A DNA stretch of 64,000 bases from Angiostrongylus vasorum (lineage: Eukaryota > Nematoda > Chromadorea > Rhabditida > Metastrongylidae), in assembly GCA_018806985.1 (NCBI GenBank), contig JADANN010000009.1, forward strand, positions 310,001-374,000. Reading direction: 5' to 3'. Both the position numbers and the translations under genes were made by a program. The notes beneath the pieces are model-generated. The model made no database searches, had not been told where the DNA came from, and saw only the letters and a program-made list of their open reading frames with translations. Numbering within the stretch: position 1 is the first letter of the stretch; every line of letters starts with the position of its first letter. Shown here piece by piece: positions 43,811 through 55,394 of this stretch.

Positions 43811-44594
43811 CCTCGTTAAGTAAATGATCACGGTGAGAATTTTTGTACGAGTCTTTCTTCTTTAACATATTCGGTGGGAGTGCCCGTGGGTTCTTTGCCG
43901 GCTATACCATTAAACAGGTTCACTGTTTACTCAGCATCCAGATGAAAGTGTTAGATTCTTCAGACTAAGGTGGATCCGATGGAGCATGTGCACTGCGATA
44001 TAGACGGCCACTTAGGTACAGCTTAGCCACAATTAGAGTGACAAAGCGTTAAGGGTGTGACAGTATGCATTCAAATAGTCAGGATTTCACTAAGATTGAC
44101 AAATATTCCCTATTTTTGTTTTTTTTTAAAGCATTAACTAACTTTGCATCTTTTCTCCTGCGTTTCCGTTTTAACCAATTCTTCAGTGATGACTGGATCG
44201 AGTAGCACGAACAATATAAGTATAAGGAGAGAAAAAACGTTCCATTATCTGAATAGAATGTAGTGATCTTTAAAGAAGAGAAAAATAGGATAGTATCCGC
44301 TATTTTATCTTTTTATGAGAATTGAAAGCGGTGAAGAACATGAAGGATAACGGTATAGCTATGAACCAGTAAATTCTTAAAATGAAGCAGCACTTAAGGC
44401 AATAGATCGAACACTGAACACTTCCGATCATCATTTTGACTAGGTGGCAGGTGGGGGATTCACCACAGAGAAATGACGACTATGTGCTGAGAACCAGGTG
44501 AATTAGGAGAGTGGACCACCTGTCACTGCTACACCACTTTGTTTAAATCCACTTTGTATTGCATAGCTACTCCTAACTGTTGTTATTGTTACTG

Positions 44595-44882
44595 TTGAGG
44601 CGTGTATAGCACAATGGTCAGAAGTGCCCTGCGACATGCACGTGTTCTTTGGTTCTATTCCGCGCCCCCCGGCTCACTAACCCATCCATCTCTCTGATGT
44701 CGGTAAATTGGCACCAGACTTGCTTGGAAGGGCAGTAGCACTGACCCCACACATCAATAGGCCACCTTAAGTCACTGTCTAAGACAGAGATGCATTCAGT
44801 CACCTCTAACGATGCTTGATGAAGTCGAATGCACGACGCACCCCCTTACGGATTGATTAACACCGAGTGCTTTATCCTTTAT
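44595..44882 (+). repeat. F1 SINE
   Basis: GTATAGCACAATGGTCAGAA, TTCTTTGGTTCTATTCCGCG, AAATTGGCACCAGACTTGCT, AGATGCATTCAGTCACCTCT. Confidence 0.88.
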
Positions 44883-45097
44883 TATGTATTGTTATTATTA
44901 GCAATTATTGTTATTGTTGTTCCACGTTGTTTTCAGTTGAAATTATTGAAACAGTTGGATCTCACAGCCAACGGAAGTTTCTTCGAAATTTGAAGATCAG
45001 TTAGCCATAAGTCCAAAGTTATAATTTCTTTTTCTCCTGTTACTTAACTTATTTTCACTTGACTTCGGCGTGAATAAATCACTTTCAATTATTCAGC

Positions 45098-45283
45098 TTC
45101 TATGAGGTTGTTATATAAATTTTATTCGGCTAACATTCCGCCGTCTTCGTCTTCCGTCTTTCGATGTCTTCATCTTCCTCAGAGCCGAAGAAGATCAAGT
45201 CGATGGTCTCTGAGGAAGATGAAGACATCGGAACCTTAGCCGAATAAAACTTGTATAAAAACCTCTCGCATGGTGAACAATCT
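45098..45283. repeat. F4 foldback element
   Basis: AGGTTGTTATATAAATTTTA with TTCGGCTAACATTC on the left mirrors CCTTAGCCGAATAAAACTTG and TATAAAAACCTCT on the right. Inner arms TCTTCATCTTCCTCAGAG/CTCTGAGGAAGATGAAGA flank CCGAAGAAGATCAAGTCGAT. It lies at the truncated end of LINE copy B. Confidence 0.85.
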
Positions 45284-45284
45284 T

Positions 45285-46935
45285 CGTCTTTCGAATTTAT
45301 CGGCTTTTTTCTCCTTTCCGCGAGAGATGAAATTCTGGACGAAGGAGTTGATGGCTTGATCCCGTGTAAAAATTTAGGTACAACAGCAACATCGGTTAGG
45401 CAAAACCTTCGATTTACTATGGTGTAGTCTGTTTCGCTATGGTACTGTCAATTGGAAGACTCCCACGTCTAGCGTTGGGAGTGGGGCTTCTCGAATTGCG
45501 AGTTGCCATGAATGGTCATGACCTTCGTGATAAACTCAGACAGCCGCTCATCCTGCTTATGTGGCGTTCTTCTTGGTGTAATCTTAGCTTTAAAATTTTG
45601 AATGCTGTCCTTAAAGATTGAATGCTCTTCTCTATAGAATCGCTTAGTCCATATAGAATGCTTGAACTTCGTCTTCGTCATAGCTTGATGTCGGTGCGTA
45701 GATGGCGAAGATTGTCAAAGACGGTATTGATCAACAATTCTTCAACCGTAGACGTCCAATTCCGGTTGCTGATTGTTCGAATGAACCCGATGTTCATGGC
45801 CAAACTCGTGTTGACGAGAACGCCGGCGCGGCCGACTCCTCCACTATCGCATCCTCCGAGAAACAGATCTTCTCCGGTGTCGTAGATAGCATACCTCATC
45901 CTTCTTGCCTACATGATCAAGTCTTCCACCGAAGACTCAGATGCAAATGTGCATGCATTATAGGTACAGATCGTCACCTTAGTCTTTTGCGATTTAGGTA
46001 GTTTAGAATGGCTCTGAGATTTTAGCAGCTTTTCCGCACGCGTCCTACACAATGCTGCCGTATCGGGGGGCTCTTCTGGGGTCAGGGGAATGAGACCCGT
46101 TTATTTTACTGTGTTTAGCTTTTGATATCTACGGATCCTCCCAACGGTTTAACGCTCCACCTTGAGTGGGTGGTCTTCCTGGGATTCGGATTGCGATGTA
46201 CAGCGGGGGGATTCGTCCCCCCGGCAGGTCTCCCAAGCTGAGAAGGAGTCCGGCGTTTCCATTAAGAAGCCTTGCTAAGAGTAAACTAATACCAGGATCC
46301 GCCACTGTCCTGGTATAAAACTGTTCGCATCGTGGCGAGTCTCCCTGTGATCCACAAGGGCTGCGACTGCCTCTGGTGGTGAAGACCTGGGGCAGACTTT
46401 GGCCAGGCTGACCTCGGGATTCCAGAGAAACACAATGGCTTGACCAGCAAATCTCCGAAAAATGATAATTATGCTGGGCTCCGCACAACCGGTGAGGACG
46501 GGCCAAGTATCAAGTATGAAATATCTATGGATACTTTGCTGAGTTCTAGACGTAGGTATTCGGTATACTCATGGCTACTTACCAGTATCCCAGAGTAGAA
46601 GGCGAGCTTATTTGTTGGAGGTGACTCCTAACCTTCTCCCATGTACTTTACTTACTTCATTGCAAGCTTTTGAGCTACTTGGTTGGTAGAATAAATTCGC
46701 ATAAATAAAGAGAACACAGCCACGCACGCGAGTACGAATACGTCCGCGTAAATACGGAAGGTATGTGCCTAATCGGCGCAGCTGAAAGAGGGAGTCCATC
46801 CCCTGAATCTAACTGCGTTTCAAGGAAGGAAATACTGCTTTTGCTCCGCGATTAACACTCTGTCTACGTGAGGATGCGCCACGTTGCCTCGCGACCAACC
46901 GGTATGAGATCCCTCTAACAGGGATATCCGTGGAT
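45285..46935 (-). mobile_element. RTE LINE copy B: 5' end and endonuclease, minus strand
   Basis: On minus from the 5' end (about 46935): untranslated region like copy A's, interrupted by an F5 element at 46136-46520, then an apurinic-type endonuclease with DTGEDLFLGGCDSGGVGRAG, DERLSEFITKVMTIHGNSQF and VNRRFCLTDVAVVPKF. It stops near 45285 at an F4 foldback. Frameshifts and a TAG after DLIM break it. Its 5' end sits head-to-head with the reverse transcriptase half at 46940 on the plus strand. Confidence 0.8.
46125..46531 (+). mobile_element. F5 element inserted in LINE copy B, with target duplication
   Basis: The F5 body (46136-46520) is flanked by ATATCTACGGA (46125-46135) and ATATCTATGGA (46521-46531). 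LINE copy A has a single continuous sequence at this place (TATACGTGGGTATCAAAG on minus near 5135), so F5 is a separate mobile element that duplicated 11 bases on insertion. Confidence 0.8.
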
Positions 46936-46939
46936 CTCG

Positions 46940-48175
46940 GATCCTTTCAATAGCGACATCCTCTTGTCCTCATATGAAATAAAGGAGGATGGATATGTCG
47001 TAACACCGGTCCGCCCTTCCGGAATACGGCATGCTTTTTCATCGGCAAAGAATCGAACAACATCTGGTCCGGACAGGATGACATCTGAACACCTGAAAAA
47101 CCTTCCGCTAGTCCTCATGAACACACTGGCTCGCCTCTTCACACGTCACCTGCCCGAATGCAGAGCTCCTATTCAGTGGAAGTGAACCAGCAAGATCGTG
47201 CAATTGTGTAAGGAGGGTGAACTCCATGATATCAGCAAATATCGCCAAATCTACTTGCTGCCTGCCGTCTACAAACTTTTTCATTCGAGCCATCCTAAAC
47301 ACAATTGACAGAACACTGGACGAAGGACAGCCATGTGAGTAAGCAGGGTGTCGAGAGTAATTCAGTATGATGGACCACGTCTACACGATAACAAAGCTCG
47401 TCGAAGTATCGTGAGAATACGAGAGACCGCTCTGTCTCACCTTCATCGATTTGAAGAAAGCTGTTTACTGAGTTGAGATAAAAGCAATCATAGAAGCCCT
47501 AGGCAGCCAGGGATTCCCTGCTCAGTATATAAGGATCCTTCGTTCACAACCAAGATTGCAAAACTCCTGACCGTAGGTGTTTGCGGTGGGGAACGAACGC
47601 GCTATTACCCTTTCCAGGGGCTAACGCATTCACCAACACGCCATGCGGGCCCTTCGTTTTGCCTGTCTCTCAGATGGGTCTATCGATCAGGCTATCAGCA
47701 ATCGCCCGTCAACGGGATTGATCTGGATAGCCCAAATCGGCAGCGAACCCAGTTAAGCTGAGGCTGTAGTCTAAATCACAATGTTATCTTTTTTATCTAC
47801 TGACTATTACAATTTTTCGCGGCAAGTTACTTTATGTGACTCCACCGCAATAATGCTGTGATATTTGCAAAACTCCGGACAGCAGGTGTTTGCTGTAGGG
47901 AACGAACGTGCTACTACCCTTCCGAGGGATATTAAGATCGATGTCAAAAGAGGAGTAATGCAAGGCGATACCATTTCGTTAAAATTGTTTATCACCACCT
48001 TTGCGAATTTCATGCGAACACTTGAATAAGGCAACGTGGGAGTGAAAATCGATGGTACGTAATTATACTATCATGGCTTTGGTGATGACGTCGTTCTTAT
48101 AGCACCAAGCATTAGCCAAGCGGACTGTATGCTTGCCGACTTTGATAAAGCCAGTGGAAAGATTGATCTTCGACA
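46940..48175 (+). mobile_element. RTE LINE copy C: reverse transcriptase half, plus strand
   Basis: Begins in the RT N-terminal part (SSYEIKEDGYVVTPVRPS, then GPDRMTSEHLKNLPLVLMNT) and continues with stops and frameshifts through KEGELHDISKYRQI. It is interrupted at about 47556-47927 by two F2 copies and resumes (KRGVMQGDTISLKLF, FGDDVVLIAPSISQAD). The catalytic box is FGDD, the variant of FADD. It ends near KASGKIDL. The sequence on either side of the F2 insertion reads as one continuous RT. Confidence 0.8.
47556..47927 (-). repeat. Two F2 copies inserted in LINE copy C
   Basis: First 47556-47790, second 47790-47927 and truncated, both on minus. The LINE frame ends ACAACCAAGATT and resumes GATGTCAAAAGAGG. 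The second has GGACAGCAGGTGTTTGCTGT and begins with end motif TTATCTACTGACTATTAC. Confidence 0.8.
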
Positions 48176-48349
48176 TGATACATCATACTGGGATTGGTCA
48201 AAAGCGAACGGTTTTATGCCTTATGGGTTACGTACGACTCACGGGTGGTGCTCGAAAATGATTGCGGTGCTCGACGTCAAATAACTATATCTCGTCGTAT
48301 AATAGATTTCTCTAATTGGAATCAGAACAATTAGGATCAGTAGATGTTT

Positions 48350-48550
48350 TCAACAAGTTAGAGGTTTCCTTACTACATATGGGCTAAATTCTGACTTTTC
48401 TTTGATCTCGTAGGACGTGCTTTCGTCCCTTTTTTCTAGTGGAGACTCATACGAAGAGTCAAGCAGCGGTATTGCACAAGCGTGATTTTGACTAGTACAG
48501 ACGTGTTGAAATCCAAATTTGTCGTTGATATTTTCAACTTCCTCACTTAT
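48350..48550 (-). CDS. Candidate terminal exon, unknown acidic protein
   Basis: On minus, NISEEVENINDKFGFQH through SSYESPLEKRDESTSYEIKE to a stop. Composition is protein-like, acidic and Ser-rich, in non-repeat sequence just past a LINE remnant. The upstream border lacks a good acceptor, so it is uncertain. Confidence 0.28.
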   Translation of the reverse strand: MSEEVENINDKFGFQHVCTSQNHACAIPLLDSSYESPLEKRDESTSYEIKEKSEFSPYVVRKPLTC

Positions 48551-48892
48551 GTTCAAAATTTAAAGGTTTAGGTTTGGGCCTCAATTTTCGAAAAGCTAAT
48601 ATTTAAACCAGTTTAGTACTATAATGACAGTTTAGAAAAATTCTTCATACTATTAGGCGGGTAGAGTAAAGACTTTTCTATACGTATATCGAGTTCCAAA
48701 CTCATCGTTTGGACTAGCTGACGAGAAACATACAGCAGCTAACGGAAATCGAATGTCGTCACACGCCGCCATTATTCAAAATTAGGCGTTATTGTCATTT
48801 TCAGAAAAAAAAACGTGTGTTTTAAAGATCACCCTGTTTTAGAATTACCCTTCACCATCTTAGACAAATTGTTGTGAACTACGGGAACTTGC

Positions 48893-49078
48893 TTGACTCT
48901 TATTTACTGCCTATTCTTTTTTTCATAGCACGGTATTGTGCGAGAAACCAAAACAAGGATGCTCCAATATGAGCAAAACTTGAAGCGTTAGTTTGGCCTC
49001 GAACTCGCGATTACCTTCTGCAGGGCTCACGTGCTATCCACCGTACCAACCATGGCCCTTGCTTTGCGTCTTTTTCAG
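48893..49078 (-). repeat. F2 element, diverged
   Basis: End motif CTTATTTACTGCCTATTC, then CGAACTCGCGATTACCTTC, CGTGCTATCCACCGTACCAA and a final CTTTTTCAG. Confidence 0.65.
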
Positions 49079-49212
49079 GAAGTGACTTGCCTTCAAATGT
49101 CAGCAGAACTATAAAAGCTGCTGGTTTTGGTACCGGTAGTTTATTGTATTGGCTCTTTTACCACCCTCTACTTCCACTTTGTTCATTTGACTGGTCTTTC
49201 GAAAGGAAATTG
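49079..49212 (+). CDS. Candidate exon abutting an F2 element
   Basis: The acceptor GTCTTTTTCAG is the last part of an antisense F2 copy. The frame SDLPSNVSRTIKAAGFG then a hydrophobic stretch (LLYWLFYHPLLPLC) runs to TTG|GTGAGT. It could be an exonised or chance segment. No homolog recognised. Confidence 0.25.
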
Positions 49213-49539
49213 GTGAGTTCCCTAGACCACGGAATTTTTTTTCCGTTTTGTCGATTCTTTGATTTTTTTTTGGCATCAACTGAGCACACTTAAGATCTTA
49301 TGTGTACCAATTTTTTTAAGAAAGTGTTACTGTATTTCTTAAAATGCAGAGAAGTTCGACGTTAGTAATAAGGTCTCTGTTTTGTCCTAAGTTCTCCACT
49401 GGAGATAAAGCTCAGCTCGATGAATAGATAGGTGGGAAAATCTTATCAAAGTTACCATTCAGCCTGTAGTTGACCTGTAGAATATCTACGCTGTAAGATA
49501 AACATTCATATAAGCAGAAAAGACCATTGCAGCTCAAAA

Positions 49540-50990
49540 ACGATCTAGTTAAAAAGTGCCGTTGGGATGTGTGGCGTTATAACGCCACGCTATCTGCACT
49601 GATGAGCGAAGAAGCGAAGATGGGTCTATCACTACATCCGGCCACGATATGGGATTGATAACGAAGAAATTCCTGACCAACCTTCTTGGTTCCACAATCA
49701 CCGTCGCGAACTCCGAAATCCGCACTGGAGAAAAAAGCGCCCAGGATCCTACCCTCTGAACTTGGAGCTGCGATAGAAAGCATAAAGAACTCCAGCACCC
49801 GATATTGTAATCGCCGACTTCCTTTGAGCAAGAAGCTACAAACTACTCGTACTTCTAGCGATTTATGTGACATCTTACCCTTCAGGGGCACCACACCAGG
49901 GGAGGATGTTTTGGACGGTCATCCTACCAAAGAAAGGTGAACAAAGCGATCTTCGTAACTATCGTGCGATATGTTTGTTGAGCGTACTTTACAAGATGCT
50001 CACGAAAATTGTCCTCTTATGCATATCACAGACCTTGGATTAAGCACAACAAATTGAGTAAGCAGGGATTACAAGGAGGATCCTTCTCATCGGTCCCTTA
50101 CTATTCCCATAGAGAAGGGGGTTCGACGAAGCGACACATTCTCATCAAAGCTATTCAGAGCAGCATTGCAGTGGATAACAAAATCGCTCAACTGGGACGA
50201 AAAGAGCTTACGCATTAATGGCAAATTCCATCTTTTCGATGAGTACCAGTGGATCAGAAAAAGATGCTCAGTAAATTCAACGAAGGGAAAAAAATATTGA
50301 CTGCAAATAAACAGGACGAAGACCCAGTTCAAGAGGAACCCATGGTGCGAAGGCGAACCAACTTGTTCCCTTGACTACACACACGGGTATGTGTGTGTAC
50401 TTCGGGCGTTCAAGGAATGTGAAGAACAATATGAAGAAGGAATTATACAGGAGAAGAAGAGCAGCATGGGCGGCATTCGGATCTCTCAAGGAAGCTACCA
50501 ACCAACTAAAAAATCCGCAAATCCGCGCTCATATTTTTAACTCAGCAATGCTCCCAGCGTTCTTTTATGCGTCAGAGACGTGAGTTGATAGCTCAACCAC
50601 GTCAACAACTCTGCATGTCATCCAGAACTGGGAAGATGTCTTCTGAAATTTAACCGGCAGTCACTCTTCAGGATCGAGGAGAAAATACATCGATAGCGAA
50701 ACCCAAGTGGACTGGTCACATTAGAAGAAGAACACAAGAGAGATGAACGAAAGCAAAAGTTTAGTAGACTCCAAGATAATGCTTGCATTTTCTTGGAAGA
50801 CTACTCAAACTATGGGCGCACATGTTTGTGGCTAAAGTCAACAATCTGCATTCGCAGATAGGAACGATTTCAGGACTACAGAATGGACCTCGTATACATC
50901 ACTATCTTCAAAGCATACCACCACAATGGACGAAGATTTCTTGAGAAAGAAAGGAATGGAATTTGTGTTAGGGCTCGCATTTGCAATGAT
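49540..50990 (+). mobile_element. Second RTE LINE lineage, copy D, decayed
   Basis: Reverse transcriptase segments: RILPSELGAAIESIKNSS, LRNYRAICLLSVLYKMLTKI, ISQTLD, then AALQW-like and YFGRSRNVKNNMKKELYRRR, RAAWAAFGSLKEATNQL. Only remnants of the C-terminal domain follow (HIRRRTQ-like, ERKEWN). Frameshifted throughout, and the FADD box is lost in a deletion near 50230. It differs at many positions from copies A-C, so two RTE lineages are present. An F3 SINE follows at 51060. Confidence 0.75.
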
Positions 50991-51059
50991 TGCGGGCTAT
51001 CCAAGTGTTCTAGTAGGTAACAGTAGGTTATTGACGCGTATGACTACCCAATGTACCCA

Positions 51060-51392
51060 GACTCTGATTTGATTACTCCTCGAACCTACCGAGCCCGTCA
51101 TCCTTCCAAGATCTGAAATTTGTACCAGACTCGTTCGGAAACATTCCATCTCCTGCAGTCCAAATGGGAACGCTCAAGCCCGGCTATTCCAGGACTACTA
51201 TAGGTGTGCATTCGACCGGCACTCCTCGATATTCGTGACATAGACGAAGAAATCTTGAAGCAGCACCCGAATCCATGTGCGGAAATTTGGAAGACCTTTA
51301 TGGATGGTGGACGCGAAGAAGCGAATCGAATGCCGAAATGCTAGTGTCTGCACAACGTGACTTATCGACACTTTACGTAGTCATAATATAAA
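51060..51392 (+). repeat. F3 SINE, diverged head
   Basis: F3 body (GCACTCCTCGATATTCGTGA, ATCTTGAAGCAGCACCCGAA, GGTGGACGCGAAGAAGCG) follows LINE copy D. Confidence 0.7.
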
Positions 51393-51754
51393 AAAAATAA
51401 ACGAAAGAAGGATGCCATTCAAAAAACAAACGCTGCATTATCCATATTAGCTTTTTTCCCTGATGTTATATATTCCACAGTAATTCTCTCCGAAGACAGA
51501 GTATTTGAAATAATTAAATTTTCCTGGGTTGAACTAATCTATTTTTATCAGAACCTTTAAATTGTTAATTTAATTTTTTGAATTAATTTTTTTAGAATTT
51601 TATGCGACAGTGGTAGTAGTGTGTTCTTTGTGCTGTACTTTAAGGCCATCGACGAAATGAACACCCACGTGGTCGCTGTTTTTTCCAACAACAACGTCAT
51701 TTCGGAGTTTTTATTACGACCAAAAACAAACGTTGACGTCCTTCTTCCTTATTT

Positions 51755-52022
51755 GGACCCTGGACTTTTGTGACCCGTCGAATACATACGGGGTTTTGTT
51801 TCGATCCCTTGCCCCCAAGGTTGCCAAGCCTCCGGTCCATTCGGAATGGGCAAATAAATACATGAATTGATTGCGAATTGAAAACACGAAGGTGATGCAC
51901 CGGCCTCAAAAGCCATCGTATACGCTAAATGTGCAGCAGATCACCTCTTGGATACTACGAATAGAATCGAGTGCATGGCGAAAGAGTGGCAAACACCGAA
52001 AGCTTTATAATTCCTTTATCCA
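51755..52022 (+). repeat. F1 SINE, diverged
   Basis: GTTTCGATCCCTTGCCCCCA, CCATTCGGAATGGGCAAAT, AATCGAGTGCATGGCGAAAG, CCGAAAGCTTTATAATTCCT. Confidence 0.6.
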
Positions 52023-52687
52023 TTGTAAATCTTTTTGGGATATAAGGCAAATATGACGAAATGAAAACAGGTAGGTGTTGAATCAGAACCGATGTAACAC
52101 TGCCTTCTAGTAATCATTACGAAAAGTAACAAACAATGCTAAGAAAGACAAAAGATACTGAGAAATTGTACCGTGTAAGAAACCAAGTACAGAAAAGGGA
52201 AAAAAAAACGCGAAATTTCGCATCACAATATCATATAGCTCTAAATTCAATACTTATACTTTGTGTGACAACGACTCACAGTATATTCGATGTAAATAAG
52301 CAGGAGATTTACCAGAGACGTATTAGAGCACTCAAAACATCGGAATAACAACAACTAAAATGAACTACGTATTGACTTGTGGCGTTGTTAGGTGGTGCAT
52401 ACCCAATAAACTGACGCTTACTAAAAATTTGTACGCATTAAGGGCACGTGATCTGAAACGTGAGAAACAGCACTTCGGGTGAAGTACAATTAGCTGAACT
52501 TTGTTACATTTCCCAATAGTGATTTAAATCTATTACTACGTTATTTGTTAATACTTGCTGATATACCAAGGACATAAGATGATTTAATTGTGGCAATATC
52601 GCTGCAGATGCTCTTATATTATTACCTTTATTATTGATGAGACGTTAAACATACGTATTGGTTTTTGTGCCATTGTATGTAATCTAC

Positions 52688-53088
52688 TTCCCAACGGTTT
52701 ACTGCCTCAACGTGGCTGGGAGGTGTTCCTGTGTGTCGGGCTGCGACGTACAGCAGGGGCATTTATGCCCCGACCCAACTCCTCAGGGCATCCCAATCTG
52801 AGGAGTCTGACGTTCCATCAGGAAGCCTAGCTAAGAGTAAACCAATGTCAGGTTCCACCACCGTCCTGTTATGAAACTAGTCACATGGCGGCAAATCTAC
52901 CTCGGATCCCACGACAGCGGCTGCTGCGAATGGTGGTGACGACCGGGAGCAGACTTTGGCCAGGCTGATCTCGGAACTCTAGAGAACCACAATGTGTAGA
53001 ACAGCAAGACTCCGGAAAAACGGAAATTATGCTGGGGCCCGCACAACCAGTGAGGACGGGCCATCCAAATATCCAAATAACTAAGAAT
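52688..53088 (+). repeat. F5 element, full length
   Basis: TTCCCAACGGTTTACTGCCT, GGGCTGCGACGTACAGCAGG, GGAGCAGACTTTGGCCAGGC, GCACAACCAGTGAGGACGGG, tail TCCAAATATCCAAATA. Confidence 0.88.
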
Positions 53089-53994
53089 GTACGCTAAGAT
53101 TTTTCTTTGGCCTTAAGAACCAGTAAGTGCACTAGAGTTCTGAACATTTTTTTTCGCAACTGTTGGGCTACTGGTTTTTAAGCAATTCGATCTATACGCG
53201 CGTTTTTCACCGTGTTATATAGTGTGGCTCAAAATCATCTGAAATGCGGTTTTTTATTCATATTTGCCTTACGTCTTCATAGCGCACTTTTTGATTATCT
53301 AGAGAGGTTTAAGGATAGAAAGCACTTGTTTTGATCAATTTATTATTATTTTTACGGTATTTTTACACTTATGCGATGTGACGTCATTATCTAGGGACAT
53401 AGTAGCCGGCATGAGCTCTATAGAAGTCGTTCTGTTTTCGGTGGTCTAATTTGGCCTAAGGAAGTGCTTTCCTACACTTCTGGTCAGTTGAGTCCTTATT
53501 CAACAGGGATATGGTGGTTTGCGTCGGCACGAGATAGCTCTGTTCTGCATTTGCAAATTTGCAGAAAACCTTTTCTGGAACGAGTTTATTAACCGACATT
53601 TTTGACTCGTCATTATTCCAATTTAGTCGCTATAAAGAATCATGGTTATATGGAGTGGGCGGGTATAAAAGTGATCGAAATAAACAGCATAAATTGCAAA
53701 ATATTTCCAAATGCTGAGAAAAAAGCTCACATGACGGACCACAGAAACGTATAGTGTGCACCACTTGTACTTATATACCGATAGAGCAAGTCCAGTGTAT
53801 AATTAGTTTTGTGATGTTCTCAACCCATCAAATCTTCTCGTTTTCAAGTTATTATCGCGTACTTTCAGAAGACCATCAGTTCCGTAAAGACAAAGTATGA
53901 CGTCATCCGTCGTAGGAGTCGAGCAAAATTAGGAGTTTTTGCGTAAGTGTTAAAAAATACGATTACAAGTAATCGTTAATTCTAGACTATGCCT

Positions 53995-54170
53995 TGAGAA
54001 AACGAAGCCCTTTATCTCTACGAGTTCGGATCTAGTTGGTACCAAACTCTAGTCTGGGAGAGTAAAAAGCACTGACTTCATAATATCGCTGTCCCTCCGC
54101 AAGTCATTATGTAAAGTAAATTGTGTAATCGGATCACCTCTACGGTTGTATCCTTAAAAAGGTCCTGAAG
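53995..54170 (+). repeat. F1 SINE fragment, diverged
   Basis: AGTTGGTACCAAACTCTAG, GGGAGAGTAAAAAGCACTGA, GCAAGTCATTATGTAAAG, in F1 order. Confidence 0.5.
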
Positions 54171-54340
54171 AAACTAAAAAAAGACGAGAATATTACTGAA
54201 GGCTAGTACGAAGATGTTTGTGAGTTGCTTCCATCGAATCTATTCATACTTCGGTTAATGAGCTAAATCTCAATGTGTTCCTAATCCCTTTGTTTGTTGT
54301 AGAATGTTGCTATCTCTGTTTTCTTCATTCTATTTGTCAG

Positions 54341-54708
54341 CGTGGAAAGCCTAGGCCAATAATCCCTTTGATCTGTGAGGTATGTTTTATTTTTTGCACA
54401 TGAATGGAATATTTCTTCTACAAGTGAACACACCGATGGACTGAAAAGCGTAGTTGATTAGAGAATCACGAGAACAGGACTATTAATTTCATCTTTTATG
54501 GTTGCAGACACAATATATTGATCCAGTGAAGCAAAAAATCAATATAATTAATGAAAAAATAAAAGTAATCCTGCTCGGACAACAAACATCTTTAGATAAT
54601 CTTTATAAAATGTCAACTTGGATAGAATTTTCAATTCAGAACGTCAAGGTTGTCAATCAATATTTGTTGAATAGAAAGTCATATTCAGTACCGGTTAAAT
54701 TACTATGA
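54341..54708 (+). CDS. Two terminal exons of an unidentified AT-rich gene
   Basis: A 39-base exon, 54341-54379, lies between TTTGTCAG and GAG|GTATGT (RGKPRPIIPLICE). It joins in phase 0 to 54509-54708, after GGTTGCAG: TQYIDPVKQKINIINEKIK, a helical segment, then a tail ending PVKLL and TGA. AATAAA follows at about 54868. A further exon may be 53872-53945 (KTISSVKTKYDVIRRRSRAK, donor GC|GTAAGT), but its phase does not meet the 39-base exon, so something lies between or it is unrelated. Product unknown. Confidence 0.5.
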
Positions 54709-54937
54709 GATGACATTTATGTTGAAGGTAGTGTTTCAGTGAACATTTAAAAAATGATTGAATAGATGTGATCAATTGTTTTTGTCAGGAGGAACATTTT
54801 TTTGATAATGCCTACTTTTAAATTTTATAGTTTCCGACCTCACTGCTTTCCACCCTGTGCTGGAAAGAAATAAAAAGGAAAAAAAAACCAAGTTAAAGTG
54901 CAGAAGAAAATTCATGACAATGATGAATCCTATCGTG

Positions 54938-55325
54938 GTGTATAAGGATCCGATAACACAGTGGTAATGAAGCTGATCATCACGAGCACTCTGCTAGTTC
55001 GATCCCGCTCTGGGCTCACCAGGCAGGCCTCTCATCTCTCCGAGGTCGGAATAAATTGGCACCAGACTTGTCCTGAGAAAGAATCATCCTCTACAATCCA
55101 ATAGGGAACACTCCAACCCTGCTGTCTCAGGACTGCAGGGGAGAATCGACTCGACCAGCATTCTACGACATTCGAAATGAAATGAAAATCCCTCAAGCAG
55201 TAGCAGAAGCCATACGTAGAAAGTTGGAAGACCCTCGTAGATGATGGATGCGAGGAAATGAATCGAATGTGCTGGGATCCCCACAGTGGACGTGAGAACG
55301 GGTCGTATAAAGTAAAAAAAAACTT
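54938..55325 (+). repeat. F3 SINE, full length
   Basis: ACACAGTGGTAATGAAGCTG (box A), CTAGTTCGATCCCGCTCTGG (box B), CTTGTCCTGAGAAAGAATCA, CGACATTCGAAATGAAATGA, GATGATGGATGCGAGGAAAT, tail GTATAAAGTAAAAAAAA. Confidence 0.9.
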
Positions 55326-55394
55326 TTGTAATTTGTCGCTACAGACCCATGCTAATCCACTCATTTCACCTTGTATAATGAATTTGAGCGTTAT

